Source: Fretibacterium fastidiosum
GTDB lineage: Bacteria; Synergistota; Synergistia; Synergistales; Aminobacteriaceae
Reading direction: 5' to 3'
NCBI RefSeq assembly: GCF_964642095.1
Contig: NZ_OZ209244.1
Location: 744,001 to 808,000 of the forward strand
DNA length: 64,000 nucleotides
Of this stretch, positions 16,980 to 24,616 are shown piece after piece. Position 1 is the first letter of the stretch; every line of letters starts with the position of its first letter. The notes under the pieces are model-generated. The model worked only from the letters and a program-made list of their open reading frames with translations. It did no database searches and was not told the origin of the DNA. Both the position numbers and the translations under genes were made by a program.

Positions 16980-17095
16980 TGGAGAAAAGTACATGGTCAT
17001 CACGGCGGAAAGCCCTCATGGGAAAGAAAGCGGGCGACGAGGTCGAGCTCAAGACCTCCAGGCTCACGCGCTATGCCGTGGAGTCCGTTTCGTGA
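16979..17095 (+). pseudogene. GreA/GreB C-terminal-like fragment
   Basis: A 38-codon frame whose middle, ALMGKKAGDEVELKT, closely resembles the LLGKKVGDEVEV block near the C-terminus of GreA/GreB transcript-cleavage factors. The remaining residues no longer match and the coiled-coil half is missing. It begins on the last base of the preceding stop (TGATG). Probably the relic of a Gre-like domain once fused to, or following, the upstream fragment. Confidence 0.4.
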
Positions 17096-17148
17096 CGGCT
17101 TTTGCCGCGAACGGCATCGAGAGATGAGAAAACGAGGGTGAGAAAACG

Positions 17149-17319
17149 ATGAAACCGCGCGTCAAGAACGATTCATGGTGCTACACGGCATCCAGCAGGT
17201 CGGCCCGAAGGAGGGTGAAGCGCCTGGCGCACAAGCGGCACCGCAGAGACGACAGGAATATCATGAAGGAGGAAGATCATCATGACGGAACTGCTCAACA
17301 CATTCTGCAGGGGGCGTAA
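17149..17319 (+). CDS. small basic protein (56 aa), doubtful
   Basis: An ATG preceded by GAGGGTGAG opens a 56-codon frame starting MKPRVKNDSWCYTASS and containing an Arg/Lys/His-rich block RRRVKRLAHKRHRRDD. It overlaps the start of the next gene by 38 bases in another frame. The composition suggests an RNA- or DNA-binding peptide, but it could be a chance frame in a decayed region. Confidence 0.4.
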   Translation: MKPRVKNDSWCYTASSRSARRRVKRLAHKRHRRDDRNIMKEEDHHDGTAQHILQGA

Positions 17320-18235
17320 TATCCAGTTGCTCTGGCAGCCGGAGCTTGAGACGATCCCCGACCGCATCGCGGAAGGTTTTGTGCCCATCGAGATGGCCGA
17401 GGGAACGAAGTCCTTCGTTGACTTTCGATGCCTCGATCACCATAACGACTACTCGCACCTTCCTTCGGCCTGTGTCACGGCACTCAAGTTTTATGGAACC
17501 CTCGGGTCGGACTCTCCGGTTCGCTTGATGGTCAACCACACCGACGCGGACTGCGTGCTGACGGGAGTGACGCTCCTTGGGCTCCTGCCGCGGAAGCTCC
17601 TGGAGAGGCTCAACCCGGAGGTGGGAGTGCTGGATACGGATCCCTTGAGCGTGGACTTCGGAGACTTGCTCTATGGCAACGCTATCCGTCTCTGGAAAGT
17701 CGGCATGATGTCCACGAAAAAGAGCGGTTGGAGCTGGCTCTATGGGATGCAGCTGTTCCTTGATATTTTCAATCATTTTACTTATTATGAGGGAAAAACA
17801 GGCGAACTTGAGGAAAGAGAGAGGGCTCGGAGGGAAAAAGCCTTTCAGGATTACGATAAAGCGGTCACGGGGCCATCGGGCAAGGTCCTTCTGGTGGCTC
17901 CCTCGACGGTCAAGGGGTACGACGTGCAGTTCTTCAGGCAGAGGGCCTTCCCCGCCACGTCCCTTGAGGGGTGGCGCCACTGGTGCGTCGTCTCCCATGT
18001 CCGAAAGGTGGGGAATGTCATGTTGTCCTGCCCCAACAAGGAGGTGGCCGAGCGGGCCTTCGGAAGCGGCGGACTGAAAAACGTCTTTCCCCGCCTTCCG
18101 GAGATCGAGGGGAAGGAGTGGGGCGGCAGGGAAGCCGTCGGCGGTTCCCCGAGAGGCATCGTCGTCCCCGCCGAGCTTCTGGGATCGATTTTAACAATTC
18201 TTGAGGATTCCCTGTTGACAAAGGAGGGCGTCTGA
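17282..18235 (+). CDS. DHH-like phosphoesterase domain protein, unknown function
   Basis: A 317-residue protein starting MTELLNTFCRGRNIQL, with AGGAGGAAG 10 bases before the ATG. Two metal-binding-like motifs stand out: CLDHHNDYSH (DHH at residues 52-54) and MVNHTDADCVLTG (about 82-94), which recall motifs of DHH-family phosphoesterases but in reversed order. The rest includes a long amphipathic segment with EERERARREKAF (about 180-191) and a VSHVRKVGNVMLSCPNKEVAE block near residue 245. No signal peptide or membrane helix. I cannot assign a family; a metal-dependent hydrolase is an inference from the two motifs only. Confidence 0.7.
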   Translation: MTELLNTFCRGRNIQLLWQPELETIPDRIAEGFVPIEMAEGTKSFVDFRCLDHHNDYSHLPSACVTALKFYGTLGSDSPVRLMVNHTDADCVLTGVTLLGLLPRKLLERLNPEVGVLDTDPLSVDFGDLLYGNAIRLWKVGMMSTKKSGWSWLYGMQLFLDIFNHFTYYEGKTGELEERERARREKAFQDYDKAVTGPSGKVLLVAPSTVKGYDVQFFRQRAFPATSLEGWRHWCVVSHVRKVGNVMLSCPNKEVAERAFGSGGLKNVFPRLPEIEGKEWGGREAVGGSPRGIVVPAELLGSILTILEDSLLTKEGV

Positions 18236-18275
18236 TTTGGGCAAAGAGGTGGGAAACGACGCCTGGAGCATCTTA

Positions 18276-18434
18276 TACCAATTTGCGTTTAATATGGATT
18301 GCCTCCCCTGAAAGGGAAGGTGGTTCGCGTCAGCGAACCGGAGGGGTTGTTTCTCAGGCTCAACACCCCCCAGCCCCTTCGGGGCAGCCCCCCTTGCAGG
18401 GGGGCCTTTCTTGCCCTTTAGACGCAAATTGGTA
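18276..18434 (+). mobile_element. MITE-like inverted-repeat element, copy B (159 bp)
   Basis: The ends TACCAATTTGCGTTTAA and TACCAATTTGCGTCTAAA (reverse complement of the right end) are near-perfect inverted repeats. The interior has GCCTCCCCTGAAAGGG, GTTCGCGTCAGCGAAC and CCCCTTCGGGG palindromes and CCCCCCTTGCAGGGGGG. It has the same length as copy C and differs at only a few positions. No protein is encoded. Confidence 0.88.
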
Positions 18435-18478
18435 TAAAAATAAAAAATTTGACATCTCGCCCAAAAACTTCAACGCGG

Positions 18479-18829
18479 CTACTTCAGGAGGACCTCCCGG
18501 TGGTCCAGGACCTCGAGGGCCGCGCTGCAGGCGCCGCAGTCGCAGTACTTCGCGCCCTTCGCCTTGATCTCCCGCCCGTGAGCATTGAACTCCTTCGCCT
18601 TCTCGGCGCCGAAGAGGGCCACACCCTCCGCCGACCCCGTAAAGGCGATCAGCCCATCGATGGGCACCAGGTCCGCCTCCAGCTCCGCGATCAGGCTCCG
18701 GGCCTCGGCGGCTTCGCCGGCCTTCCCCAGCGCGTCCAGCCATCGTTGGCCTGCGGCCCGCGCCTCGGCACAGCAGGACGGCGCCGCCATCATTCGGCGG
18801 ACGACCTCGGTCATTTCCTTCTTGTCCAC
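18479..18829 (-). CDS. Cys-rich conserved small protein (116 aa)
   Basis: A 116-residue protein starting MDKKEMTEVVRRMM from a GTG with GGGAG 9 bases upstream. A CC pair lies at residues 19-20 and a CDCGAC motif near residue 95, which could bind a metal or a thiol partner. VPIDGLIAFTGSAEG and the KEFNAHGREIKAKGAKY block are typical of a short family found in clostridia and related anaerobes, sometimes labelled Hsp90 chaperone for no clear reason. No membrane segment or signal peptide is present. The function is unknown; it is upstream of nothing and probably a single gene. Confidence 0.75.
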   Translation of the reverse strand: MDKKEMTEVVRRMMAAPSCCAEARAAGQRWLDALGKAGEAAEARSLIAELEADLVPIDGLIAFTGSAEGVALFGAEKAKEFNAHGREIKAKGAKYCDCGACSAALEVLDHREVLLK

Positions 18830-18960
18830 AGTAAACAGCTCCCTTCCGAAAAAGACTCCGCGGCGCAGCGTTGGCGCCGCCCCCGGCCCTCAGGACGGCC
18901 GGCTCCGTATCCCATGATATAGCGCCTTGCCCCGTCCTGCAACACCTGACCTCTGAGTAA

Positions 18961-18999
18961 AACAAAATGCGAAAAGGGGACGCCTCGAGGCGTCCCCTT
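18961..18999 (-). terminator. terminator of the gcv operon
   Basis: A perfect 26-base palindrome (18974-18999; half-site AAGGGGACGCCTC) is followed on the minus strand by a T-rich tract. It lies 31 bases past the gcvPB stop. Confidence 0.75.
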
Positions 19000-19029
19000 C
19001 AAAAATACCGTTCTTATCCCGACGGGGCG

Positions 19030-20487
19030 TTACTCGCCCTTCAGGATGAGCTGACGGGCCGCCAGCGTCTCGTCCGGGCGGGACACGATGGTGTTCTGCG
19101 GGGTGTTCGTGACGCGCTCCGGGTTCGTCCTGGCGTCCGCGGCGATGTCCTTCATCGCGGCGATGAAGGCGTCCAGCTCCTCCTTGGGCTCCGTGTCCGT
19201 CGGCTCGATCATGAGGGCGCTGTCCACCACCAGCGGGAAGTACACCGTCGGCGCGTGGAAGCCGCAGTCCAGAAGGCGCTTGGCGATGTCCATGGTGGTG
19301 ACGCCGTTCTTCTTCTGCTCCTCGTCGTTGAAGATGACCTCGTGCAGGCTGGGCTGCGGGAAGGGCAGGTGGTAATCCCCGCGCAGTTTCGCCTTCACGT
19401 AGTTGGCGTTCAGCACCGCCGCCTCCGTCGCGGCCTTCAGGTCGCGCCCCATCGTGCGGGTGTAGGTGAAGCCGCGCACCAGAACGGCAAAGTTGCCGAG
19501 GAAGGACTGCAGGCGCCCGATGGTGAGCGGGATGTTGAAGTCCAGGTAGTAGCGGTCACCGTCCTTGCGGACGCGGGGAACGGGCAGGAAGGGCTCCAGG
19601 GCCTCGCCCACCACGACGGGGCCCGCGCCGGGGCCGCCGCCGCCGTGGGGCGTGGACAGCGTCTTGTGGACGTTCATGTGCAGCACGTCAACGCCCATCT
19701 TCTTCACGTCCACGTAGCCCATCAGAGCGTTCATGTTGGCGCCGTCGCCGTAGACCAGTCCGCCCTTCTCGTGGATGATCTCGGCCACCTCGGCCACGTG
19801 GTTCTCGAAGATGCCCAGCGTGTTGGGGTTCGTCAGCATGATGCCCGCCGTGTCCTCGTCCATGATGGCGCGGATGGCGTCCGGGGTCACGACCCCGTCG
19901 GCGGAGAGCTCCACCGGCACCGGCGTGTAGCCGCAGAGCGCCCCGGAGGCCGGGTTCGTGCCGTGAGCGGTGCTGGGCATGATGAGCTTGCTGCGCTGGC
20001 GCCCCTTGTGCGCGTGGTAGGCGTGGATCATCAACATCCCCGTCAGCTCGCCCTGAGCACCGGCCGCCGGCTCAAGCGTCGCGGCCTTCATGCCCGTAAT
20101 CTTCAGCAGGTCCTGCTCGAACTCGTACATCAGCTTCAGCGCGCCCTGCATGCACTCGTCGGGCAGCAGCGGGTGCAGGTTGGCGAAGCCCGGCAGCGCC
20201 GCCATGGCCTCGTTGATCTTGGGGTTGTACTTCATGGTGCAGGAGCCCAGCGGATACATTCCCGTGTCCAGGCCGAAGTTCCACGTGGAGAGCCTCGTGT
20301 AGTGGCGGACGACGTCCACCTCGGAGAGCTCCGGCAGGTTCGGCTCCGCGCCCACGAGGGACGGGTCGAGGTCCGCCCCCGGCACGTCCGCCTCCGGGAT
20401 GCTGATGCCGACCCGGCCCTTGCGGGACTTCTCCCACAGAAGGTCCTCCTTGTACGCGATACCCCTCATTCCAGGATAACCCTTCAT
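19030..20487 (-). CDS. gcvPB: glycine dehydrogenase (decarboxylating) subunit 2
   Basis: A 485-residue PLP-dependent subunit of the glycine-cleavage P protein. The lysine of VHKTLSTPHGGGGPG (about residue 275) is the PLP Schiff-base site. TRLSTWNFGLDTG, GSCTMKYNPKINEA and SAHGTNPASG-like blocks (here STAHGTNPASG) are all conserved. With GcvPA it decarboxylates glycine and loads the aminomethyl group on GcvH. The gene is last in gcvT-gcvH-gcvPA-gcvPB and starts 2 bases after the gcvPA stop. The split P protein is usual in Firmicutes, Thermotogae and Synergistota. Confidence 0.97.
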   Translation of the reverse strand: MKGYPGMRGIAYKEDLLWEKSRKGRVGISIPEADVPGADLDPSLVGAEPNLPELSEVDVVRHYTRLSTWNFGLDTGMYPLGSCTMKYNPKINEAMAALPGFANLHPLLPDECMQGALKLMYEFEQDLLKITGMKAATLEPAAGAQGELTGMLMIHAYHAHKGRQRSKLIMPSTAHGTNPASGALCGYTPVPVELSADGVVTPDAIRAIMDEDTAGIMLTNPNTLGIFENHVAEVAEIIHEKGGLVYGDGANMNALMGYVDVKKMGVDVLHMNVHKTLSTPHGGGGPGAGPVVVGEALEPFLPVPRVRKDGDRYYLDFNIPLTIGRLQSFLGNFAVLVRGFTYTRTMGRDLKAATEAAVLNANYVKAKLRGDYHLPFPQPSLHEVIFNDEEQKKNGVTTMDIAKRLLDCGFHAPTVYFPLVVDSALMIEPTDTEPKEELDAFIAAMKDIAADARTNPERVTNTPQNTIVSRPDETLAARQLILKGE

Positions 20488-20489
20488 GG

Positions 20490-21800
20490 CTAGGCCACCT
20501 CCTTAAGAAATGCGTCGATGGCCTCGCGGGTGTGGACCTCCGTCGCACAGAACAGATACACGCCCTTGTATTCGGGGAAGAAGCGGCCCATGTCGAGGCC
20601 GGCGGCGAAGCCCTTCTTCAGGAGCTCTCCGTACTTCTTCTCAAAGCCCGCGGGGGCCTTCATGGCGAACTCGTTGAAGAACGGCGCGTTGAAGAGCGGC
20701 TTGAAGCCCGCCTTCTCCAGCCCGCCCTTCAGGTAAGCGGCCTTGTCGTGGTTCAGCTTCGCGATGGCGTGCAGCCCCCCGCGCCCGGCGGAGGCCATGT
20801 ACATGGCGGCCGTCAGCGCGCAGTGACCGGAGTTCGTGCAGATGTTCGACGTGGCCTTCTCGCGGCGGATGTGCTGCTCGCGCGCGGAGAGCGTCAGGAC
20901 GAAGCAGCGATTTCCGTTGCGGTCCACGGTCTGTCCCACGAGACGGCCCGGCATGGTGCGGACGTTCTTCATGGAGCAGGCCAAAAGCCCCAGGGCGGGG
21001 CCGCCCGCGTTGAGCGCCAGCCCAAAGCTGCTGCCCTCGCCGGCCACGATGTCCGCGCCGCAGCTGCCGGGGTTCTTCAGAAGCCCCCAGGCCATGGCCT
21101 CGGTGAAGGCCGCCATGAGCAGCGCGCCCTTGTCGTGGGCCGCCTTGGCCGCCGCCTCCAGGTCCTCGACGACGCCCGCGAAGTTCGGCGACTGGACGAC
21201 GACGGCGGAGACGTCGTCCGGGACCTTGCTCAGGTCCGTGCGCCCGTCCGGCAGCACGGGGAGCTCCACCGCCTCAAAGCCCGCCGGGCGGAAGTACGTC
21301 TTCATCTCCTCCACGTAGTGGGGGTGCAGCAGGCGGGAGTAGGCCACCTTGTGCTTCTTCTTGACGCGGATGGCCATCAGGGCCCCCTCCGCGACGGAGT
21401 TCGCGCCGTCGTACATGGAGGCGTTGGCCACCTCCGTGCCCAGCAGGTTCGCCGTCATGGTCTGGAACTCGAAGATCGCCTGCAGCGTCCCCTGGCTGAC
21501 CTCCGGCTGATAGGGCGTGTAGGACGTCAGGAACTCGGACCTCATCGCCAGGTAGGGGATGTGGGCCGGGATGTCGTGGGGGTAGCAGCCCGCGCCAAGG
21601 AAGGCCGTGCCGCTGAAGTTCTGCGCCGCAAGAGCGCGAATCTCCTTCGACAGGGCCCACTCGCTCTTGGGCTCGATGTCGATGGGCGCGTCGCGCCGCA
21701 CGTTCGCCGGAATGGAGTCGAAGAGGTCTTCAACGCTCTTGACGCCAATGGCGTCAAGCATCTCCTTCGTGTCCTCCGGCGTCTGGGATAGATACCTCAT
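20490..21800 (-). CDS. gcvPA: glycine dehydrogenase (decarboxylating) subunit 1
   Basis: A 436-residue partner of GcvPB, starting MRYLSQTPEDTKEMLDAIGV. Typical blocks are FLGAGCYPHDIPAHI, TPYQPEVSQGTLQAIFEFQT and NASMYDGA. It forms the other half of the heterodimeric (alpha2beta2) P protein of the glycine-cleavage system. It starts 15 bases after gcvH and ends 2 bases before gcvPB, so translation of the two halves is likely coupled. The family match spans the full length. Confidence 0.97.
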   Translation of the reverse strand: MRYLSQTPEDTKEMLDAIGVKSVEDLFDSIPANVRRDAPIDIEPKSEWALSKEIRALAAQNFSGTAFLGAGCYPHDIPAHIPYLAMRSEFLTSYTPYQPEVSQGTLQAIFEFQTMTANLLGTEVANASMYDGANSVAEGALMAIRVKKKHKVAYSRLLHPHYVEEMKTYFRPAGFEAVELPVLPDGRTDLSKVPDDVSAVVVQSPNFAGVVEDLEAAAKAAHDKGALLMAAFTEAMAWGLLKNPGSCGADIVAGEGSSFGLALNAGGPALGLLACSMKNVRTMPGRLVGQTVDRNGNRCFVLTLSAREQHIRREKATSNICTNSGHCALTAAMYMASAGRGGLHAIAKLNHDKAAYLKGGLEKAGFKPLFNAPFFNEFAMKAPAGFEKKYGELLKKGFAAGLDMGRFFPEYKGVYLFCATEVHTREAIDAFLKEVA

Positions 21801-21815
21801 GGGTTCTCGCCTCCC

Positions 21816-22229
21816 CTAGTGCTTGGCGTGCTCGCCCTTGGCGTACTCCTTGTAGGCATCAACCGCCATGAGCTTGTCGAACTCCGCCGGGTTGGAGGGC
21901 TCGATCTCGATCATCCACCCCTCGCCGAAGGGGTCCTTGTTCACCAGGTCCGGGGAGTCCGCAAGGGCCTCGTTGACCTTGACCACCTTGCCGGAGACGG
22001 GAGCGTTCAGGTCGCTGACCGCCTTGGTGGACTCCAGAGAGCCGAACGCCGCGCCGGCGTGGACCTCCGCCCCGACCTCGGGCAGCTCCGCGTAGACGAT
22101 GTCGCCCAGCGCGGACTGGGAGAAGTCGTCCACCCCAACCCGGACGGTGTTCCCCTCCTTCTTCGCCCACTCGTGCGTCTGGGTGTAGCGCGCGTCGTCC
22201 TTGAAGATCAGCTCGTTGAATTCTTTCAT
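21816..22229 (-). CDS. gcvH: glycine cleavage system H protein
   Basis: A 137-residue lipoyl carrier. The lipoylated lysine is in GSLESTKAVSDL (about residue 69). QTHEWAKKEGNTVRVG and LPEVGAEV are conserved barrel strands. It shuttles the aminomethyl group between P, T and L proteins. I chose ATG, 10 bases after GGAGG, rather than a TTG two codons upstream. No gene for the L protein (lipoamide dehydrogenase) lies in this window. Confidence 0.96.
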   Translation of the reverse strand: MKEFNELIFKDDARYTQTHEWAKKEGNTVRVGVDDFSQSALGDIVYAELPEVGAEVHAGAAFGSLESTKAVSDLNAPVSGKVVKVNEALADSPDLVNKDPFGEGWMIEIEPSNPAEFDKLMAVDAYKEYAKGEHAKH

Positions 22230-22315
22230 TTGCAAGTGTCCTCCCTATATTTTTTGATGATGAGTTACGACAAACGAAAAACGGTAAGACGCGGGCCTCG
22301 AACGCCGGCAGGGCG

Positions 22316-23530
22316 TCAGATGGCCACGCGGGCCGTGCGGCCCGGACGGATGTCCGTGACGATCTCCACCTCGATGGAACGGCGGGCGTCCTTCAGGGTG
22401 ACCTTCGTCCCCGGCTCCAGCTTGCGGTCCACCCTGACGTAGCCGGCCACCAGCCCCCTCGGCTTGAAGTCCGCGGGCTTGTCCGGGCTGGCCGTGCCGA
22501 CGATCTTGCCGTCCACGCGGCTGCAGGCCACCTCGAGGCAGCAGGTCGTGACGACGCCGATCTCCTTGCCGTCCAGCAGGACCTTCGCGCCGCTGTGGGC
22601 ATCGACCTTGCGCGGGTCGAAGCCGCAGTAGGCCAGGGTGTAGCTCTCAGGCGGGTTCTTGTAGATATCCGAGCCGATGAAGGACTTCGTCAGCTTGCCC
22701 TCCTTGTCGCGGGGCAGGGCGAAGTCCCAGGGGGTGTTGACGAAGGGCCACGGCCCGATGTCCTGCTGGGACAGGGGCAGCATGGCCCCCATGCGCAGCG
22801 AGTCGCGGGCGGCCAGGCCGCAGGGCAGGATGTCGTCGCCGCCCGACTTCACCAGGAGGTTCCACACATCGAGGGTCTTGTCGTTGGGGCAGAGGATCTC
22901 GAAGCCCAGCTCTCCCGTGTAGCCCGTGCGGGAGATCAGGACCGGGATGCCGCCCTTCAGATGGACGTCGTGGTTCTTCGCGGGGTCGTAATCGCCCAGG
23001 AAGTGGAAGTACTTCATGCCGTTCAGGAGGTCCGGCTTCTCCATGGCCTTGCGCAGGATATCCGCAGACTTCGGCCCCTGGAGGTCGATCTTGCCGAAGT
23101 GCCCGGCCTCGTTCTTGATGGTGACGTCGAGGGAGCCCTTGTGCTTGTTCAGGTGATCCGCCACGATGACGTCGCGGTTGGAGTTGACCACCAGCACGTA
23201 ATCCGTGCGGTTCCCGTCCACGTGGTAGGCGATGCAGTCGTCCACCACGTGCCCCTGCTCGTTCAGGATCATGGTGTAGCCGCAGGCGCCCTTCGCCATC
23301 TTCTCGAGGTTGCGGGTGAGGCACCGCTGCAGAAGCTCAAAGGCGTCCTTCCCCGTGACGCGCACCACGCACATGTGGCAGATGTCGAAAATCCCGCTCT
23401 TCTCCAGGACGAAGAGGTGCTCCTTCACCGCCCCCGCCTTGTACCACAGGGGCATCTCCCAGCCGCCGAAGTCCGTCAGCTGGCCCTCCAGCTCATGGTG
23501 CACCGCGTTCAAAGGTGTCTTCTTAAGCAA
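22316..23530 (-). CDS. gcvT: glycine cleavage system aminomethyltransferase
   Basis: A 404-residue T protein that transfers the methylene group from GcvH to tetrahydrofolate and frees ammonia. Folate-site blocks include MPLWYKAGAVKEHL near the N-terminus, the RTGYTGELGFEI segment, and LGAL-like GAMLPL. The start is TTG (GAGGAGGG six bases upstream). It is the promoter-proximal gene of the operon. With the FchA-like cyclohydrolase elsewhere in the window it suggests active glycine-folate C1 metabolism. Confidence 0.96.
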   Translation of the reverse strand: MLKKTPLNAVHHELEGQLTDFGGWEMPLWYKAGAVKEHLFVLEKSGIFDICHMCVVRVTGKDAFELLQRCLTRNLEKMAKGACGYTMILNEQGHVVDDCIAYHVDGNRTDYVLVVNSNRDVIVADHLNKHKGSLDVTIKNEAGHFGKIDLQGPKSADILRKAMEKPDLLNGMKYFHFLGDYDPAKNHDVHLKGGIPVLISRTGYTGELGFEILCPNDKTLDVWNLLVKSGGDDILPCGLAARDSLRMGAMLPLSQQDIGPWPFVNTPWDFALPRDKEGKLTKSFIGSDIYKNPPESYTLAYCGFDPRKVDAHSGAKVLLDGKEIGVVTTCCLEVACSRVDGKIVGTASPDKPADFKPRGLVAGYVRVDRKLEPGTKVTLKDARRSIEVEIVTDIRPGRTARVAI

Positions 23531-23637
23531 GCGAATCCCTCCTCAAAGTCTTTGGGCAGGGCTGCGAGGCACTGCCCGCAAGAAAGTGACAGAAGATAAT
23601 ACAGGAACAAAAAAGTCAGGCTAAAGCACTACAGACT

Positions 23638-23654
23638 ATGTACATATTGTACAT
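23638..23654. promoter_or_regulatory. palindromic operator upstream of gcvT
   Basis: ATGTACATATTGTACAT is a perfect 17-base dyad (half-site ATGTACA, 3-base centre). It lies about 108 bases upstream of gcvT and about 35 bases upstream of a TATTAT -10-like box (23596-23601, minus strand). The spacing suits a regulator acting on the gcv promoter. The binding protein is unknown. The stretch around it (23531-23893) holds no gene, and I see no glycine-riboswitch core in it. Confidence 0.5.
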
Positions 23655-23893
23655 GCAGGGGCGTTGAAAGGTCAAGCACGGTCCGTCATGTAAACTATGT
23701 ATTTTCGTCATAAAAATGGTCCGACAACCCGGCTTCCGAACCGTCGACCCGCCGCCCTCCCCTTCGGAGGCCCGATCGGCAGCGCTTTTCGCGCGCTTTC
23801 GTGTGCTATAATGAAAGGCCGTCGCAGTTAACGTCATTGATTAACCGTTAAACTTCCAGAACCACCGGGCTTTTGCTTGAGGAGGCGAGGCTC

Positions 23894-24616
23894 TTGGCCG
23901 GAGATAGAAGCGGAGCCGCCGTGTTTGAGATCGAGGGGCTGACGAAGGTCTACGGAGAGGGGACGGCGGCCGTCCACGCCCTGCGGGGGATCGACCTGAC
24001 GATCCGCGAGGGGGAGCTGGTCGTCCTGCTGGGGCCCTCCGGAAGCGGCAAGACCACCCTGTTGAACGTCGTCGGCGGCCTGGACCGCCCGACGTCGGGC
24101 GCGGTTCGCTTTCGCGGCGCGGACCTCGGCGCCATGACGGAGCCTCAGCTCACCCGCTACCGGCGCGACCACGTGGGGTTCGTCTTTCAGTTCTACAACC
24201 TCATGCCGAGCCTCACCGCGCGGGAGAACGTGGAGCTGGTGACCGAGATCGCCACGAACCCGATGGCCCCGGACGAGGCCCTCGCGCTGGTGGGGCTGGG
24301 AGGGCGCGTGGACCACTTCCCCTCGCAGCTCTCCGGCGGGGAGCAGCAGCGCGTCGCCATCGCCCGCGCGGTGGCCAAGCGGCCGACGGTGCTCTTCTGC
24401 GACGAGCCCACGGGGGCCCTCGACAGCAGCACCGGGCGGGCCGTGCTGAAGGTGCTCTCGAACGTCAACGATGAGCTGGGGACCACCGTGCTGATCGTGA
24501 CCCACGCCGCGGCCACCGCCGGCATGGCGGACCGGGTGATCCGCTTCGCGGACGGGGCGATCCGTTCGATCGACGAGAACGCGGAGCGAAGCGATCCGGA
24601 GGCCATCGAATGGTGA
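23894..24616 (+). CDS. ABC transporter ATP-binding protein (MacB/LolD type)
   Basis: A 240-residue ATPase. Walker A GPSGSGKTT lies near residue 49, the Q-loop in VFQFYNLMP, the signature LSGGEQQR and Walker B VLFCDEPTGALD near 160, and the switch His in IVTHAAA. The NLMPSLTA stretch is typical of the MacB/LolD group. I chose the TTG 8 bases after GAGGAGG (MAGDRSGAAVFEIEG). It overlaps the permease start by a few bases (ATGGTGA), so translation is coupled. It powers an exporter of small molecules, peptides or lipoproteins. Confidence 0.94.
   Translation: MAGDRSGAAVFEIEGLTKVYGEGTAAVHALRGIDLTIREGELVVLLGPSGSGKTTLLNVVGGLDRPTSGAVRFRGADLGAMTEPQLTRYRRDHVGFVFQFYNLMPSLTARENVELVTEIATNPMAPDEALALVGLGGRVDHFPSQLSGGEQQRVAIARAVAKRPTVLFCDEPTGALDSSTGRAVLKVLSNVNDELGTTVLIVTHAAATAGMADRVIRFADGAIRSIDENAERSDPEAIEW

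Noticed and set aside
23531..23893. Glycine riboswitch upstream of gcvT
   Set aside because: The gap does not show the conserved riboswitch core (paired P1-P3 stems with the GGAGAG motif). A palindromic operator is the only regulatory structure I can see.
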